Assembly: GCF_025630775.1 (NCBI RefSeq)
Contig: NZ_JAOSZE010000002.1
Location: 275,932 to 339,931 of the forward strand
Direction of reading: 5' to 3'
Length of the DNA: 64,000 nucleotides
Source: Actinoplanes sp. KI2
Lineage (GTDB): Bacteria; Actinomycetota; Actinomycetes; Mycobacteriales; Micromonosporaceae
Shown here: piece after piece, positions 34,048-43,232 of the stretch
How the letters are laid out: every line of letters begins with the position of its first letter
Numbering within the stretch: the stretch's first letter is position 1
The notes under the pieces: model-generated
Told to the model about the DNA's origin: nothing
The model's input: only the letters and a program-made list of their open reading frames with translations
Database searches by the model: none
Position numbers and translations under genes: made by a program

Positions 34048-34761
34048 TCATCCGGCCGAGTGCTTCAGGTAGCGCAGACCCTTCTTCAGAAAGGTACGCG
34101 GATTCGTGTCCAGGAAGCGTCCCCAGGCCGGGTCGGTCTCGCCGCGCATCCACGCGTACCGCGCCAGCGCGTACCCGAACATCGGCTCGGTGAGGTAGCC
34201 GAGCCGGCTGGCCGACCAGCGGCCGGCGGTGCTGGCGAACTCGAGCGAGGCGTTCGCCGCGAACAGCCCCACGCCCAGATAGACCGTGAGCAGGTCGGTC
34301 AGCGGCTCCTGGTCGGGCCGGTCGTGCGCCACCCGGCCTTCGCCGAGCAGCCGCGCGTGGGCCAGCTCGTGCGCGATCGTCGCCACCAGAAGGCGGGGAC
34401 TGCCGGCCAGCGACTCCTCGAGCGAGACGACCGCCTTGCCGTCCACGGTGCGGTAGTGCCCGGCCGCACCGGACCAGGACGAGGCCGCCCCGATCGCACG
34501 GGCGAGCGCGTCGTCGCGACCGGTCTCGTGAAACTCGACCACGATCCGATCGACGTCGACGCCCATGTACGAGCACACCGACGCGACCGCGGCACGCACC
34601 TCGTCCGGCGAGCCGGTGAAGACGCCGGGGAAGTAGTCGTCGGTCGGCAGCACCACCGGCCGGCTCAGCCACCGGTCACCGAATTGGACCCGGAACCATT
34701 CCATGTTCTCGTCGATCCAGGCCTGCTCCGCGGCGACCACCGGGCATGTCGGCTTGAACAC
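34048..34761 (-). CDS. HExxH putative metallopeptidase
   Basis: 237 residues with a zinc-binding TIAHELAH motif (about 130-137) and a Glu about 23 residues later in EPLTDLL that could be the third ligand, the layout of gluzincin-like peptidases. No signal peptide. No named family is certain; similar proteins occur as hypothetical genes in actinomycetes. GTG 34761 starts five bases after the APH-like gene ends, so both are in one operon. The target is unknown. Confidence 0.6.
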   Translation of the reverse strand: MFKPTCPVVAAEQAWIDENMEWFRVQFGDRWLSRPVVLPTDDYFPGVFTGSPDEVRAAVASVCSYMGVDVDRIVVEFHETGRDDALARAIGAASSWSGAAGHYRTVDGKAVVSLEESLAGSPRLLVATIAHELAHARLLGEGRVAHDRPDQEPLTDLLTVYLGVGLFAANASLEFASTAGRWSASRLGYLTEPMFGYALARYAWMRGETDPAWGRFLDTNPRTFLKKGLRYLKHSAG

Positions 34762-34766
34762 GGGCC

Positions 34767-35423
34767 CTACCGAACGCCGGCCCGTACCCGGGCGGCGGCG
34801 TCACCGATCATCGCGATCTCGTCCGGCGACATGGTGAGCTGCCGGCGGCGGAAGGCGGCCGCGTCGTCGAGCAGGCGCACCGGATCGCCCGGGGCCAGCT
34901 CGAGGAACCGGTCGAGCATGGCGTGGACGGCCCCGCCGAGCGGGTGCTCGATCGAGCCGATCGCCACCTGGGCGAGGATCAGCGCGGTCAGCGCCGTGTC
35001 GAGATCACCCGGGCCGTCGCCCGCGTTCCGCCAGTCGATCACCACCGGACCGCGGGCGGTGAGCAGCACATTCTCCGGATGCAGGTCGAGGTGGATGACC
35101 GTCTCGCCACCGCCGTCGCGGGCCGGTAGCTCGTGCAGCCGCCGTAGCAGGTCGGCGAGCATGGCGGCTCCCTCGGCCAGGCCGAGCCGGCCGGCCAGCG
35201 CCGCCTCGGCCATGGTGGGGCCGTGCAGGCGTTCCATCACCATGTCCGCGCCGTCCGCCGAGTACACGGCCGGCACCGGGTAACCATGGGCGGCCGCGTA
35301 CGCCATGATCTCGGCCTCCCGCGCGGTGTCCGCGCCGGTGCGGTAGCGCCGCAGGACCCGACCGCCGTCGAGCAGGAAGACGTCGGCCTCCCGGCCCGCG
35401 GCGAACGGATGCTGCACAGGCAT
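34767..35423 (-). CDS. APH-family phosphotransferase
   Basis: 218 residues of the aminoglycoside phosphotransferase/choline kinase fold. The nucleotide lobe is short (ADVFLLDGGRVLRRY), then the catalytic HLDLHPENVLL (about 111-121) and metal-binding VVIDWRNA. All key residues (Asp, Asn, second Asp) are present. Proteins this short often have unknown small-molecule or protein substrates. It lies four bases from the small Cys protein and five from the peptidase-like gene, and the three probably act together. Confidence 0.8.
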   Translation of the reverse strand: MPVQHPFAAGREADVFLLDGGRVLRRYRTGADTAREAEIMAYAAAHGYPVPAVYSADGADMVMERLHGPTMAEAALAGRLGLAEGAAMLADLLRRLHELPARDGGGETVIHLDLHPENVLLTARGPVVIDWRNAGDGPGDLDTALTALILAQVAIGSIEHPLGGAVHAMLDRFLELAPGDPVRLLDDAAAFRRRQLTMSPDEIAMIGDAAARVRAGVR

Positions 35424-35427
35424 CGCC

Positions 35428-35736
35428 TCAGACCCAGTGCCGCCGCTCGGCGGCCTCCAGGCGCAGCGTACGCAGGCCGGCCAGGTTCACGGCGAGAGCG
35501 TCCCGGATCGCCGCGCAGGTGAGGCAGTCGTCCTTGCCGCAGTCGTCCTCGTGCGCGGACGCGATACTCACCAGCGCCCCGAGAGCCGTGCCCGCGGCGT
35601 ACGCGCTGCGGCCCTGCTCGTCGAGATGGTGTACGTCCCGCAGCCGGTCGGCGACCTCGGCGGGGGTGACCCCGAACCGGTGGGCGGCCTCGTCGGCACG
35701 GTGGATGGTGTGGTCGAGGGCTTGCACGGTGTCCAA
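35428..35736 (-). CDS. Small cysteine-containing hypothetical protein
   Basis: 102 residues, acidic and helical. A cluster with three cysteines (DDCGKDDCLTCAA near 65-77) could bind a metal. The N-terminal half has a segment FGVTPAEVADRLRDVHHLD that looks like a short helix-turn-helix but is not convincing. It is the first gene of the reverse operon with the APH-like kinase. Function unknown. Confidence 0.55.
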   Translation of the reverse strand: MDTVQALDHTIHRADEAAHRFGVTPAEVADRLRDVHHLDEQGRSAYAAGTALGALVSIASAHEDDCGKDDCLTCAAIRDALAVNLAGLRTLRLEAAERRHWV

Positions 35737-35865
35737 GACGACTCCCCGTCACATCGTGTGCACGTACCGATCACGGTATCGATCGGCGGCGCGGGCCGGG
35801 ATCATCCGGAGAGCCGACCCGAACGGGGTTACCCTGCGCCGGTACCCCTGGGCTAGCCTGTCGCC

Positions 35866-36288
35866 GTGCATGCGCCGCTGATCGCCTCCGCCGTGGTGAC
35901 CGCGGCCTACCTCGTCGGCTACCTGGCCCTGTCGCTGGCCTACGACCGACGCCTGGACGCGCGCCTGCGGGCCGCTCTGGGCCGGCGGCTCGGCGCCGAC
36001 GTGGCCTGGACGCACCACGCCGGGTGGGCCGACCCGTTCAGCGACGCGACCTCGGCGGCCTACGAGGGCTGGGGCACCGACGCCGGGCCGGTCAAACGCC
36101 TCGTCGTCAGCGTGGCGCACCTGGCGGTCATCGTGCTGCTCGGCGTCGGCCCGATCGTGGTGTACCTGCTGGCCACCTTCGCCGGACTGCTGCATCCGCT
36201 GGTCGCCTGGGTGGCGCTGTTTCTGCTGCTGCCGATCTTCGGGCTGTTCTGGGCCGGCCGCTTCCGGCCCCGCAGCGGCCGGCCGTAA
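35866..36288 (+). CDS. Small membrane protein
   Basis: 140 residues with three hydrophobic segments (about 4-24, 82-104 and 108-128) and a soluble loop of about 55 residues between the first two (RLGADVAWTHHAGWADPF). No domain is recognised. GTG 35866 is the start; no strong ribosome site is seen. It is divergent from the reverse operon ending at 33291 and convergent with the methyltransferase at 36297. Function unknown. Confidence 0.6.
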   Translation: MHAPLIASAVVTAAYLVGYLALSLAYDRRLDARLRAALGRRLGADVAWTHHAGWADPFSDATSAAYEGWGTDAGPVKRLVVSVAHLAVIVLLGVGPIVVYLLATFAGLLHPLVAWVALFLLLPIFGLFWAGRFRPRSGRP

Positions 36289-36296
36289 CAACCGGC

Positions 36297-37112
36297 TCAG
36301 CGGCGTCCCACCGCGGCTGCCTGCCAGCGCAGTTCCTCCGCGCCGTCGTCCGGCCGGGCGTCGTCCGGCGCGGATCCCGGCGGCCGCCAGCGCGGCAGCA
36401 GCTCCAGGCCCGGCCCGATCAGCTCGAAGCCCTCGAAGAACGGCAGGATCTGCTCGGGCGTACGCGGGTACCACGCGGGCGCCCCGGCCGCCTTGAGGAT
36501 CCGGCCGATCTCGTGCGGCCGCGGGTCGTCCAGGATGTGCGAGATCACCAGGTAGCTGCCCGGCGCCATCCGCTCCCGCAGCCGGCGCAGGATGCCGGCC
36601 GGGTCGTCCTGGTCGCCGATGAAGTGCAGGGTGGCCACGACCAGCACGGCCACCGGCCGGTCGAAGTCGATCAGCGCGCGCACCTGCGGATCGTCCAGGA
36701 TCCGGCCCGGCTCGCGCAGGTCACCGTGGATGTACCGGGTGTTCCGGTCGACGGCGAGCAGCGCCTGGCCGTGCGCCACGGCGAGGGGGTCGTGGTCGAC
36801 GTACACGACCCGGCTGTCGGGTGCGGCGGCCCTCGCCACCTCGTGCACGTTCTGCCGGGTCGGCAGCCCCGAGCCGATGTCGAGGAACTGCCGGATGCCC
36901 GCCTCGGCGGCCAGGTAGCGCACGGCGCGGACCAGGAAGGCCCGGTTGGACGCGACCATCTGCACCGATTCGGGAACCGAGGCCATCATCGCCTGCGCGG
37001 CCGCCCGGTCGACCTCGAAGTTGTCCTTGCCACCGAGGTAGTAGTCGTACATCCGGGCGACGCTCGGCCGGCTCGCGTCGACGCCGGTGGCCCGGGAGGG
37101 GTCGGGTGCCAT
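36297..37112 (-). CDS. SAM-dependent methyltransferase, DUF574/Methyltransf_19 type
   Basis: 271 residues. The start is diagnostic of the actinobacterial family: PSVARMYDYYLGGKDNFEVD (about 16-35). The Rossmann SAM site is FLDIGSGLPT near 74, then VVYVDHDPLAVAHG and YIHGDLREP. Members are abundant in actinomycetes with mostly unknown substrates. ATG 37112 has AAGGA about seven bases upstream. It ends eight bases from the convergent small membrane protein gene. Confidence 0.88.
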   Translation of the reverse strand: MAPDPSRATGVDASRPSVARMYDYYLGGKDNFEVDRAAAQAMMASVPESVQMVASNRAFLVRAVRYLAAEAGIRQFLDIGSGLPTRQNVHEVARAAAPDSRVVYVDHDPLAVAHGQALLAVDRNTRYIHGDLREPGRILDDPQVRALIDFDRPVAVLVVATLHFIGDQDDPAGILRRLRERMAPGSYLVISHILDDPRPHEIGRILKAAGAPAWYPRTPEQILPFFEGFELIGPGLELLPRWRPPGSAPDDARPDDGAEELRWQAAAVGRR

Positions 37113-37162
37113 GACACCATCCTTCCGGGTACCGGGGACGTGCGTCCAATGAGTACGGTGCC

Positions 37163-37927
37163 CTAGCCGACCAGGGCGGGCTGGGCCGGTGCCGACCAGC
37201 GCAGCCGGGCGGCGGCCCGCACCCGCGCAGCCTGGTACAGCCAGCGGGTGTCCCGCCCGAACGACCAGGTCAGCGACGCCAGCGCGACCAGCAGCGCGCC
37301 CTGGGCCGCCACCTCCGGCAGCAGGTTCGCGGTCACCAGCGCCAGCACGACCCCCTGCAGCGCCGCCACCACCTTGCGCGAGAACCGGGGCGGCAGCGCC
37401 GCGTTCAGCCAGGGCAGCGCCCACGAGGCCGCCACGAACAGATAGCGGTACGCGCCCAGCGCCACCGTCCACCAGCCGAAACGGTCACCGGCGTACACGC
37501 TCAGCACCAGGATCAGGAACGCGTCGATCTCCATGTCGAAGCGGGCGCCCAGCGCCGTGGTGTTCCCGGTCCGCCGGGCCACCTGGCCGTCCACCCCGTC
37601 GAGCGCGAGCGCCACGCCGGCCACCGCCACCAGGGCCGGGGTGCTCACCGGATGGGTGAAGGAGGTCACCACCAGGGCGGTCACCCCGCCGACCAGGATC
37701 GCCCGGGACAGCGTCACCGTGTTCGCCGGGCCGAGCGCCACCATCCCGGCGCGCCGCAGCCCCGCCCCGAGCAGACCGCAGAGCACCAGGCCGTACGCCG
37801 CGCCGGCGGCCAGAGCGCCCGGGGTGAGCCCGAGCGTCAGCGCCAGGGCGGCCAGCAGGAGAACCTGGGCCGCGAGACCGACCATCGGTCCCCGGGTCGG
37901 CGCGATCGGCGTCGCTGCGAGTGTCAC
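37163..37927 (-). CDS. CDP-alcohol phosphatidyltransferase-family membrane enzyme
   Basis: 254 residues with about six membrane segments. The catalytic signature D-G-x2-A-R-x8-G-x3-D-x3-D is complete (from LDGVDGQVARR to GARFDMEID, about 108-132). Family enzymes move a phospho-alcohol or phosphatidyl group from a CDP donor to an alcohol. It is divergent from the MDR gene at 38026, separated by 98 bases, so both may be controlled together. It could make a lipid or polyol phosphate that is later glycosylated (inference). Confidence 0.87.
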   Translation of the reverse strand: MTLAATPIAPTRGPMVGLAAQVLLLAALALTLGLTPGALAAGAAYGLVLCGLLGAGLRRAGMVALGPANTVTLSRAILVGGVTALVVTSFTHPVSTPALVAVAGVALALDGVDGQVARRTGNTTALGARFDMEIDAFLILVLSVYAGDRFGWWTVALGAYRYLFVAASWALPWLNAALPPRFSRKVVAALQGVVLALVTANLLPEVAAQGALLVALASLTWSFGRDTRWLYQAARVRAAARLRWSAPAQPALVG

Positions 37928-38025
37928 CGTTCCTCCAGTGCAAGATCGGCTGCGTATGGTTACCGCTGTCAGCGCTTAACACGCGCGGCAGCGACGATCG
38001 GTTCAGCAGTTGAGGAGACCGCCCC

Positions 38026-39000
38026 ATGTCGGGTGACGCACGGGCATTCTGGCTCGCCTCCCCCGGACGGGGTGAGATCCGCGCTCTCCGCGTCCCGCCG
38101 CCGACCCGCGACGAGGTGCAGGTCCGCACCCTGCACAGCGGGGTGAGCCGGGGCACCGAGACGCTGGTCTTCGCCGGCCGGGTGCCGGCGAGCCAGTGGC
38201 CGCACATGCGGGCCCCGTTCCAGGAGGGCGACTTCCCGGCGCCGGTGAAGTACGGCTACCTGAACGTCGGCGTGGTCGAGCAGGGACCGGACGATCTCGT
38301 CGGCCGGACGGTCTTCAGTCTGTACCCCCATCAGACCCGCTTTAACGTGCCCGCCGAGGCGGTCACGGTGGTGCCGGTGGACGTGCCCGCGCACCGGGCG
38401 GTGCTGGCCGGCACGGTGGAGACCGCGGTGAACGCGCTGTGGGACGCCGCCCCGCTGATCGGGGACCGGATCGCGGTCGTGGGCGGGGGCATGGTGGGTG
38501 CCTCGGTCGCGGCCATCGCCGCGACAATTCCGGGCGTACGGGTGCAGCTCGTCGACATCGATGCATCCCGCGCGGAATTGGCCAAAACGCTCGGCGTCGA
38601 GTTCGCGCATCCGGACGCGGCGCTGGGCGACTGCGACATCGTCGTGCACGCCAGCGCCACCTCGGCCGGCCTCACCCGGTCGCTGGAGCTGCTCGCCACC
38701 GAGGGCACCGTCGTCGAGCTCAGCTGGTACGGCGACAAGCAGGTCAGCGTGCCGCTGGGCGAGTTCTTCCACTCCCGCCGGCTGACCGTCCGGTCGAGCC
38801 AGGTCGGCGGCATCGTCCCGGGCCGCGGGCGAAGTTACGGTGAACGTCTGGCGCTGGCGCTCGCCCTGCTGGCGAACCCCGCGTTCGAGGCGCTCGTCAC
38901 CGGCCGTTCGCGCTTCGACGAGCTGCCCGAGGTGATGCCGCGGCTCGCGGCGGGTACCCTTCCGGCCCTGTGCCATGTGATCGACTACCCCGAGGAGTAG
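38026..39000 (+). CDS. MDR-superfamily oxidoreductase lacking the catalytic zinc site
   Basis: 324-residue medium-chain dehydrogenase/reductase. The dinucleotide site is [12 protein letters not shown] (about 155-166) followed by an acidic residue in LVDID, which favours NAD. In place of the usual CxxC/GHE zinc site it has HSGVSRGTE near 38, as in BchC-like members, so the mechanism is probably zinc independent. ATG 38026 has GAGGAG upstream. The next gene starts six bases on, so they are an operon. Substrate unknown. Confidence 0.82.
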   Translation: MSGDARAFWLASPGRGEIRALRVPPPTRDEVQVRTLHSGVSRGTETLVFAGRVPASQWPHMRAPFQEGDFPAPVKYGYLNVGVVEQGPDDLVGRTVFSLYPHQTRFNVPAEAVTVVPVDVPAHRAVLAGTVETAVNALWDAAPLIGDRIAVVGGGMVGASVAAIAATIPGVRVQLVDIDASRAELAKTLGVEFAHPDAALGDCDIVVHASATSAGLTRSLELLATEGTVVELSWYGDKQVSVPLGEFFHSRRLTVRSSQVGGIVPGRGRSYGERLALALALLANPAFEALVTGRSRFDELPEVMPRLAAGTLPALCHVIDYPEE

Positions 39001-39005
39001 GCATC

Positions 39006-39404
39006 TTGTTCAGCGTCACCGTCCGCGATCACATCATGATCGCGCACAGCTTCACCGGCGACGTCTTCGGACCGGCGCAGAAGCTGCACGGCGCCACGTT
39101 CGTCGTCGATGCCACTTTCCGCCGTCCCGAGCTCGACGACGACAACATCGTCGTCGACATCGGCCTGGCGAGTCAGGAGCTGCACGCGATCTGCGGCGGC
39201 CTGAGCTACCGCAACCTCGACGACGAGGCCGACTTCAAGGGCGTGAACACGTCCACCGAGTACCTGGCCAAGGTGATCGCCGACCGGCTCGCCGCCAAGG
39301 CGGCCGCGGGCGACCTCGGCGCGGGCGCGGCCGGGCTGACCGGCATCGCGGTCACGCTGCACGAGTCGCACATCGCGTGGGCCTCGTACGAGCGAGATCT
39401 GTGA
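39006..39404 (+). CDS. Divergent 6-pyruvoyl-tetrahydropterin synthase/QueD-like protein
   Basis: 132 residues of the PTPS/QueD T-fold family, which normally acts on dihydroneopterin triphosphate. The TTG at 39006 has GAGGAG at 38991-38996. His14 (IAHS) and His28 (KLHGATF) match zinc ligands, but the HGH motif is HGA (Ala30) and the catalytic Cys that should lie just before it is absent (20-27 holds none). The C-terminal Glu in LHESH is kept. It therefore probably does not do the standard reaction. Its stop overlaps the glycosyltransferase start (GTGA). Confidence 0.85.
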   Translation: MFSVTVRDHIMIAHSFTGDVFGPAQKLHGATFVVDATFRRPELDDDNIVVDIGLASQELHAICGGLSYRNLDDEADFKGVNTSTEYLAKVIADRLAAKAAAGDLGAGAAGLTGIAVTLHESHIAWASYERDL

Positions 39405-40465
39405 GCTCTCCGCTGTGGGCGGTGCTGCCGGGCTCGATCGACGACCCGGCGGCGCCGAGCGGCGGCAACCGCTACGACCGGGTCGTCCTCAACCTGCTGT
39501 CCGGCGCGGCTACCCCGCAGGACGGCCAGACCGTGCCGACCCGGCCGGTCTACGAGGTGGCGGTGGACGGCTCGTGGCCCCGCCCGGCAGACGAGGACCG
39601 GGAGTCCCTGGCCCGGGCGTTGTCCGACATTCCCGACGGTGCCGACGTGCTGCTCGACGGCCTGGTCGCCTGCGGCGTGCCGGAGGTCCTGGCCCCGCAC
39701 AAGAAGCGCCTGCGCCTGATCGTCCTCGTACACCTGCCGTTGAGCGACGAGACCGGCCTCTCCCCCGCCGAGGCCGCCGACCTGCGCGCCCGCGAGCGCA
39801 CCGCCCTCCACATGGCCGCGACGGTCATCGCCACCAGCGACGCCGCCGCCCAGCACCTTTCCGATCTGCACGAGTTGTCCCGGCCGGACGTCAAGGTCGT
39901 CGAGCCCGGCGTCTCCCCCGCCGAGCCGGCCGTGCCGGACGAATCCGGAGCTCGCCTGCTCTGCGTCGCCGCCGTCACGCCGCGGAAAGGCCAGGACCTG
40001 CTGGTCACGGCCTTGGAGAAAGGCCTCTCGGATCTCGCGTGGACGTGCGTGCTCGCCGGCCGGGTGCTCCGGCCCGTGCCGCACACCAGCCGGAACATCC
40101 GGTTCGTCGGTCCCTTGCACGGAACGGCGCTGGACAATGCGTACGGGAAATGCGATGTGCTCGTCTTTCCGTCGCGCAACGAGACCTACGGCATGGTGGT
40201 CACCGAGGCCCTGGCCCGCGGCGTCCCGGTGATCGCGACCGCGGTCGGCGGCGTCCCCGAGGCCCTCGGCGTCGCGCCGGACGGCACCCGCCCCGGCCTG
40301 CTGGTCCCGCCGGACGACGCCCGGGCCCTGGCCGCTGCCCTGCGTGCCTGGCTCACCGACGCCGACCTGCGCGTCCGGCTGCGCGCGGCCGCCCTGGCCC
40401 GCCGCGCCACCCTCCCGACCTGGGACGACACCGCACGACGACTGAGCGAGGTGCTGGACAATTGA
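39401..40465 (+). CDS. GT4-family glycosyltransferase in the pterin-like cluster
   Basis: 354-residue GT-B glycosyltransferase. The N-terminal [13 protein letters not shown] loop and C-terminal [20 protein letters not shown] with GGVPEAL show the family-4 donor site (the two Glu of the ExxxxxxxE motif). It should transfer a sugar from a nucleotide donor to an unknown small acceptor. It is coupled to the PTPS-like gene upstream and the methyltransferase downstream by four-base overlaps, which suggests that the three products act on one pathway. Confidence 0.87.
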   Translation: MSSPLWAVLPGSIDDPAAPSGGNRYDRVVLNLLSGAATPQDGQTVPTRPVYEVAVDGSWPRPADEDRESLARALSDIPDGADVLLDGLVACGVPEVLAPHKKRLRLIVLVHLPLSDETGLSPAEAADLRARERTALHMAATVIATSDAAAQHLSDLHELSRPDVKVVEPGVSPAEPAVPDESGARLLCVAAVTPRKGQDLLVTALEKGLSDLAWTCVLAGRVLRPVPHTSRNIRFVGPLHGTALDNAYGKCDVLVFPSRNETYGMVVTEALARGVPVIATAVGGVPEALGVAPDGTRPGLLVPPDDARALAAALRAWLTDADLRVRLRAAALARRATLPTWDDTARRLSEVLDN

Positions 40466-41220
40466 CCGGGGAATTCAGCGAGAGCTGGCTGAGCCTGCGC
40501 GAGCCGGCCGACGCCGCCGCCCGCAGTGCCGAGCTGGCCGGGATGCTGCCCGAGGGCATCCACACCGTACGTGACCTGGGCTGCGGCACCGGATCGCTGG
40601 CCCGCTGGCTGGCCCCGCTGCTGCCGGGCGCGAAGCGGTGGATCCTGGTGGACCGCGACCCGGCGCTGCTCGCCCACGCCGCCGCGATCACCCCGTTCCC
40701 GGTGGAGACCGTCCAGGGCGACGTCACCGAGCTGACCGCCGCGGACCTGGCCGAGACCGACCTGGTCACCTGTTCGGCGCTGCTCGACCTGCTGACCGCC
40801 GGCGAGGTGGACCGGCTCGCCGGGGTCTGCGCCGAGGCGCGCACGCCCGCGCTGTTCACGCTCTCGGTGGCCGGCGAGGTCCGCCTCGACCCGGCGCTTC
40901 CGGAGGACGCGGCGATCGAGGCGGCCTTCAACGAGCATCAGCGCCGCACCGTCGGCGGCCGGCGGCTGCTCGGCCCGGACGCGCCCGCCGCCGCGGCGGC
41001 CGCCTTCGAGCGGGCCGGCGCCACGGTGATCACCCGTCCGAGTCCGTGGCGGCTCGGCCCCGACCAGGCAGCACTGACCGCCGAATGGCTGCGCGGCTGG
41101 ACGGCAGCGGCCGTCGAACAGCGCCCCGACCTGCGCCTCGACCGTTATCTGAGTGATCGGGCCGGTGATCCGCCGACGGCCTCGATCGGGCATGTTGATC
41201 TTTTGGCGATCTTCGGCTGA
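40462..41220 (+). CDS. SAM-dependent methyltransferase in the pterin-like cluster
   Basis: 252 residues with a class I methyltransferase core: VRDLGCGTGSLARWL near 36-50, ILVDRDP, then VQGDVTEL and CSALLDLLT. The TTG at 40462 overlaps the glycosyltransferase stop (TTGA), giving a secure start. C-terminal part is variable. Small-molecule methylation, probably of the glycosylated product, is inferred from coupling alone. Confidence 0.83.
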   Translation: MTGEFSESWLSLREPADAAARSAELAGMLPEGIHTVRDLGCGTGSLARWLAPLLPGAKRWILVDRDPALLAHAAAITPFPVETVQGDVTELTAADLAETDLVTCSALLDLLTAGEVDRLAGVCAEARTPALFTLSVAGEVRLDPALPEDAAIEAAFNEHQRRTVGGRRLLGPDAPAAAAAAFERAGATVITRPSPWRLGPDQAALTAEWLRGWTAAAVEQRPDLRLDRYLSDRAGDPPTASIGHVDLLAIFG

Positions 41221-41281
41221 ACCCTTTGTGCCCGTCCCGGCGTACTAGGGGAAGACGGGCAAACAGAGGGGGACGGCGAAC

Positions 41282-42373
41282 GTGACGCGATCGATCTGGC
41301 CATGGCTGCGGCTGCTGGGTGGGGCCGGCATCCTCGTGGTGCTGCTGTGGCGGCTCGGCACCGGCGCCTTCCTCGACGGCCTGCGCGTGCTGAACCTGCC
41401 GATGCTGGCCGTGGCGTTCGTCATCGGCGTGGTCACCACGCTGTTCAGCGCCTGGCGCTGGTGCCTGGTGGCCCGCGGCCTGGGCCTGCGGCTCGGCCTG
41501 CGGGGCGCGGTCGCCGACTACTACAAGGCGCTCTTCCTCAACGCGGCGCTGCCCGGCGGCGTGCTCGGCGACGTGGACCGGGCCGTCCGGCACGGCCGCG
41601 ACGAGGGCGACGTCGGCCGCAGCATCCGGGCCGTGGTGCTGGAACGCACGGCGGGCCAGATCGTCCTGGTCGGCGTCGGCGTGACCGTGCTGCTGTCCGT
41701 ACCCTCGCCGGTCCTGACCCTGCTGGAGCGGCACGGAGCGGTGGCCGCCGTCGTCACCGCGGGCCTCGCCGCGGCCGCGGTCCTGATCCTGCTGGCCTGC
41801 CGCAGCCTGCGGCAGGGCGGCTCCCGGCTGGCGGCCGGCGTGCGCACCGGTATCGCCGAGATCCGCACCGGCCTGCTGGCCCGCCGCAACTGGCCCGGCA
41901 TCACCCTCGCGTCGACCGTGGTCCTGGTCGGGCACCTCGCGACCTTCGTGGTCGCCGCCCGCGCCGCCGGCTCCACCGCCTCGCTGCTGCGGCTGGCCCC
42001 GCTGATGCTGCTCGCGCTGCTGGCCATGTCGCTGCCGCTGAACATCGGCGGCTGGGGGCCGCGCGAGGCGGTCACCGCGTGGGCGTTCGGCGCGGCCGGC
42101 CTCAGCGCGACGCAGGGCCTGACCGCCGCGGTCGTCTACGGCGTGTTCGCCTTCGTGGCCGCCCTGCCGGGCGCCTTCGTCGTGCTGGTCCGGGCGGTCC
42201 GCCCGCTTGCGGTGGATCATGCGGTACGGGTGGCGGCGCCCGTCTCACCGGCGCCTGCCCTCTCACCGGCGCCCGTCGTCTCACCGGCGCCCGTCGTCTC
42301 ACCGGCGCCCGTCTCACCGGCGTCCGCCGGCTACCTGGCACCGCAGCGTGAGCTGGCCCGCACGGGCGCCTGA
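41282..42373 (+). CDS. Lysylphosphatidylglycerol-synthase-TM-type membrane protein
   Basis: 363 residues with seven to eight hydrophobic segments. It matches the LPG_synthase_TM family (PF03706), with the motif region FLNAALPGGVLGDVDRAVRH near 80-99 and SLPLNIGGWGPREA near 250. Family members act as lipid flippases or glycolipid-linked membrane proteins. The C-terminus (about 315-350) is a Pro/Ser/Ala/Val repeat coded by an 18-bp tandem array. GTG 41282 is the start. In this cluster it could export a lipid-linked product (inference). Confidence 0.82.
   Translation: MTRSIWPWLRLLGGAGILVVLLWRLGTGAFLDGLRVLNLPMLAVAFVIGVVTTLFSAWRWCLVARGLGLRLGLRGAVADYYKALFLNAALPGGVLGDVDRAVRHGRDEGDVGRSIRAVVLERTAGQIVLVGVGVTVLLSVPSPVLTLLERHGAVAAVVTAGLAAAAVLILLACRSLRQGGSRLAAGVRTGIAEIRTGLLARRNWPGITLASTVVLVGHLATFVVAARAAGSTASLLRLAPLMLLALLAMSLPLNIGGWGPREAVTAWAFGAAGLSATQGLTAAVVYGVFAFVAALPGAFVVLVRAVRPLAVDHAVRVAAPVSPAPALSPAPVVSPAPVVSPAPVSPASAGYLAPQRELARTGA
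42243..42330 (+). repeat. 18-bp tandem repeat in the membrane-protein tail
   Basis: About five copies of a unit like CTCACCGGCGCCCGTCGT, some shortened by three bases, coding VSPAPV-type residues. All changes keep the frame. It marks a recently expanded, probably disordered tail. Confidence 0.85.
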
Positions 42374-42375
42374 TG

Positions 42376-43071
42376 TCACCGATCTTCGCTGAACCGGTCG
42401 GAGAGGGCGTACCGCAGGAGCACGACGTCGCCGATCTGCCGCACCCCGGCCAGCCGGGCGCGGTGGCCCGGTCCCCACGGGAACTCGCCGTCGCCGACGA
42501 ACCGCGGGGCCCGGGAGTCGCCGACGAAGAACGGCGCGACCACCAGCTGCAGCTCGTCGACGAGCCCGGCGGTGAGGAACTGCGTGTGCATCGTGCCGCC
42601 GCCCTCGACCATCAGGCGCCGTACGCCCCGGGCGGCCAGGTCCGCGGTCACCAGATGCAGGTCGACCGGGTCGCCGCCGTCGATGACGGTGGCCACCTCG
42701 CCGAGCCGCTTGCGGGCGTCCGGGCAGGTCGCGCTGGCACAGTAGACGAGCTTGTCGACGTCGCCCAGGGTGAAGAACCGAGCGGTCGGCTCGATGTCGC
42801 AACTGCCGGTGACGGTCACCTTCACCGGGTGTGGCGGCTCGCCGCGCGCCGCGCGGGCGGCCTGCCGTTCCGCCGAGCGCACCAGCAGGCGCGGGTCGTC
42901 CTGCCGGATGGTGGTGGCGCCGACCAGGATCGCGTCGCAGCCTGCCCGCACCTCGTCGACCCGGTCGAAATCGGCGTCGTTGGAGAGCAGCAGCCGCTCC
43001 TGCGCGGCGTCGTCGAGGTAGCCGTCGATGGACATGCCGCAGCTCAACAGCGTGTAAGGACGATCAGCCAC
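42376..43071 (-). CDS. RibD-C/dihydrofolate-reductase-like reductase
   Basis: 231 residues of the RibD C-terminal reductase family, NADPH dependent by family. Seen are LLSCGMSIDGYLDD at the start, DAILVGATTIRQDDP, then LMVEGGGTMHTQFL and the closing VVAPFFVGD. The deaminase half of bifunctional RibD is missing, as in fungal and archaeal enzymes that reduce the ribosyl chain before deamination. GTG 43071 is preferred because GGAG lies about eight bases upstream. It is convergent with the membrane protein and divergent from GTP cyclohydrolase II. Confidence 0.85.
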   Translation of the reverse strand: MADRPYTLLSCGMSIDGYLDDAAQERLLLSNDADFDRVDEVRAGCDAILVGATTIRQDDPRLLVRSAERQAARAARGEPPHPVKVTVTGSCDIEPTARFFTLGDVDKLVYCASATCPDARKRLGEVATVIDGGDPVDLHLVTADLAARGVRRLMVEGGGTMHTQFLTAGLVDELQLVVAPFFVGDSRAPRFVGDGEFPWGPGHRARLAGVRQIGDVVLLRYALSDRFSEDR

Positions 43072-43232
43072 CGATGACGCCTCCAGTAGAGCGACGATCG
43101 TCACCCCGGTCGAACAGTTGCGTACAAGATAATCCGCGCGACGATGACAAGCACGTTCGCAACCTGTTGCGTTCCGGGAACCTCGGCGGCGGGCATAGAC
43201 CAGCGGGGAACCAACGAGGAGGACCGATACCG

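Noticed and set aside
30285..35423. Antibiotic-resistance locus (CPT-like and APH-like genes)
   Set aside because: Both families are mostly of unknown substrate, the genes are in separate operons and no biosynthetic or known resistance context is present.
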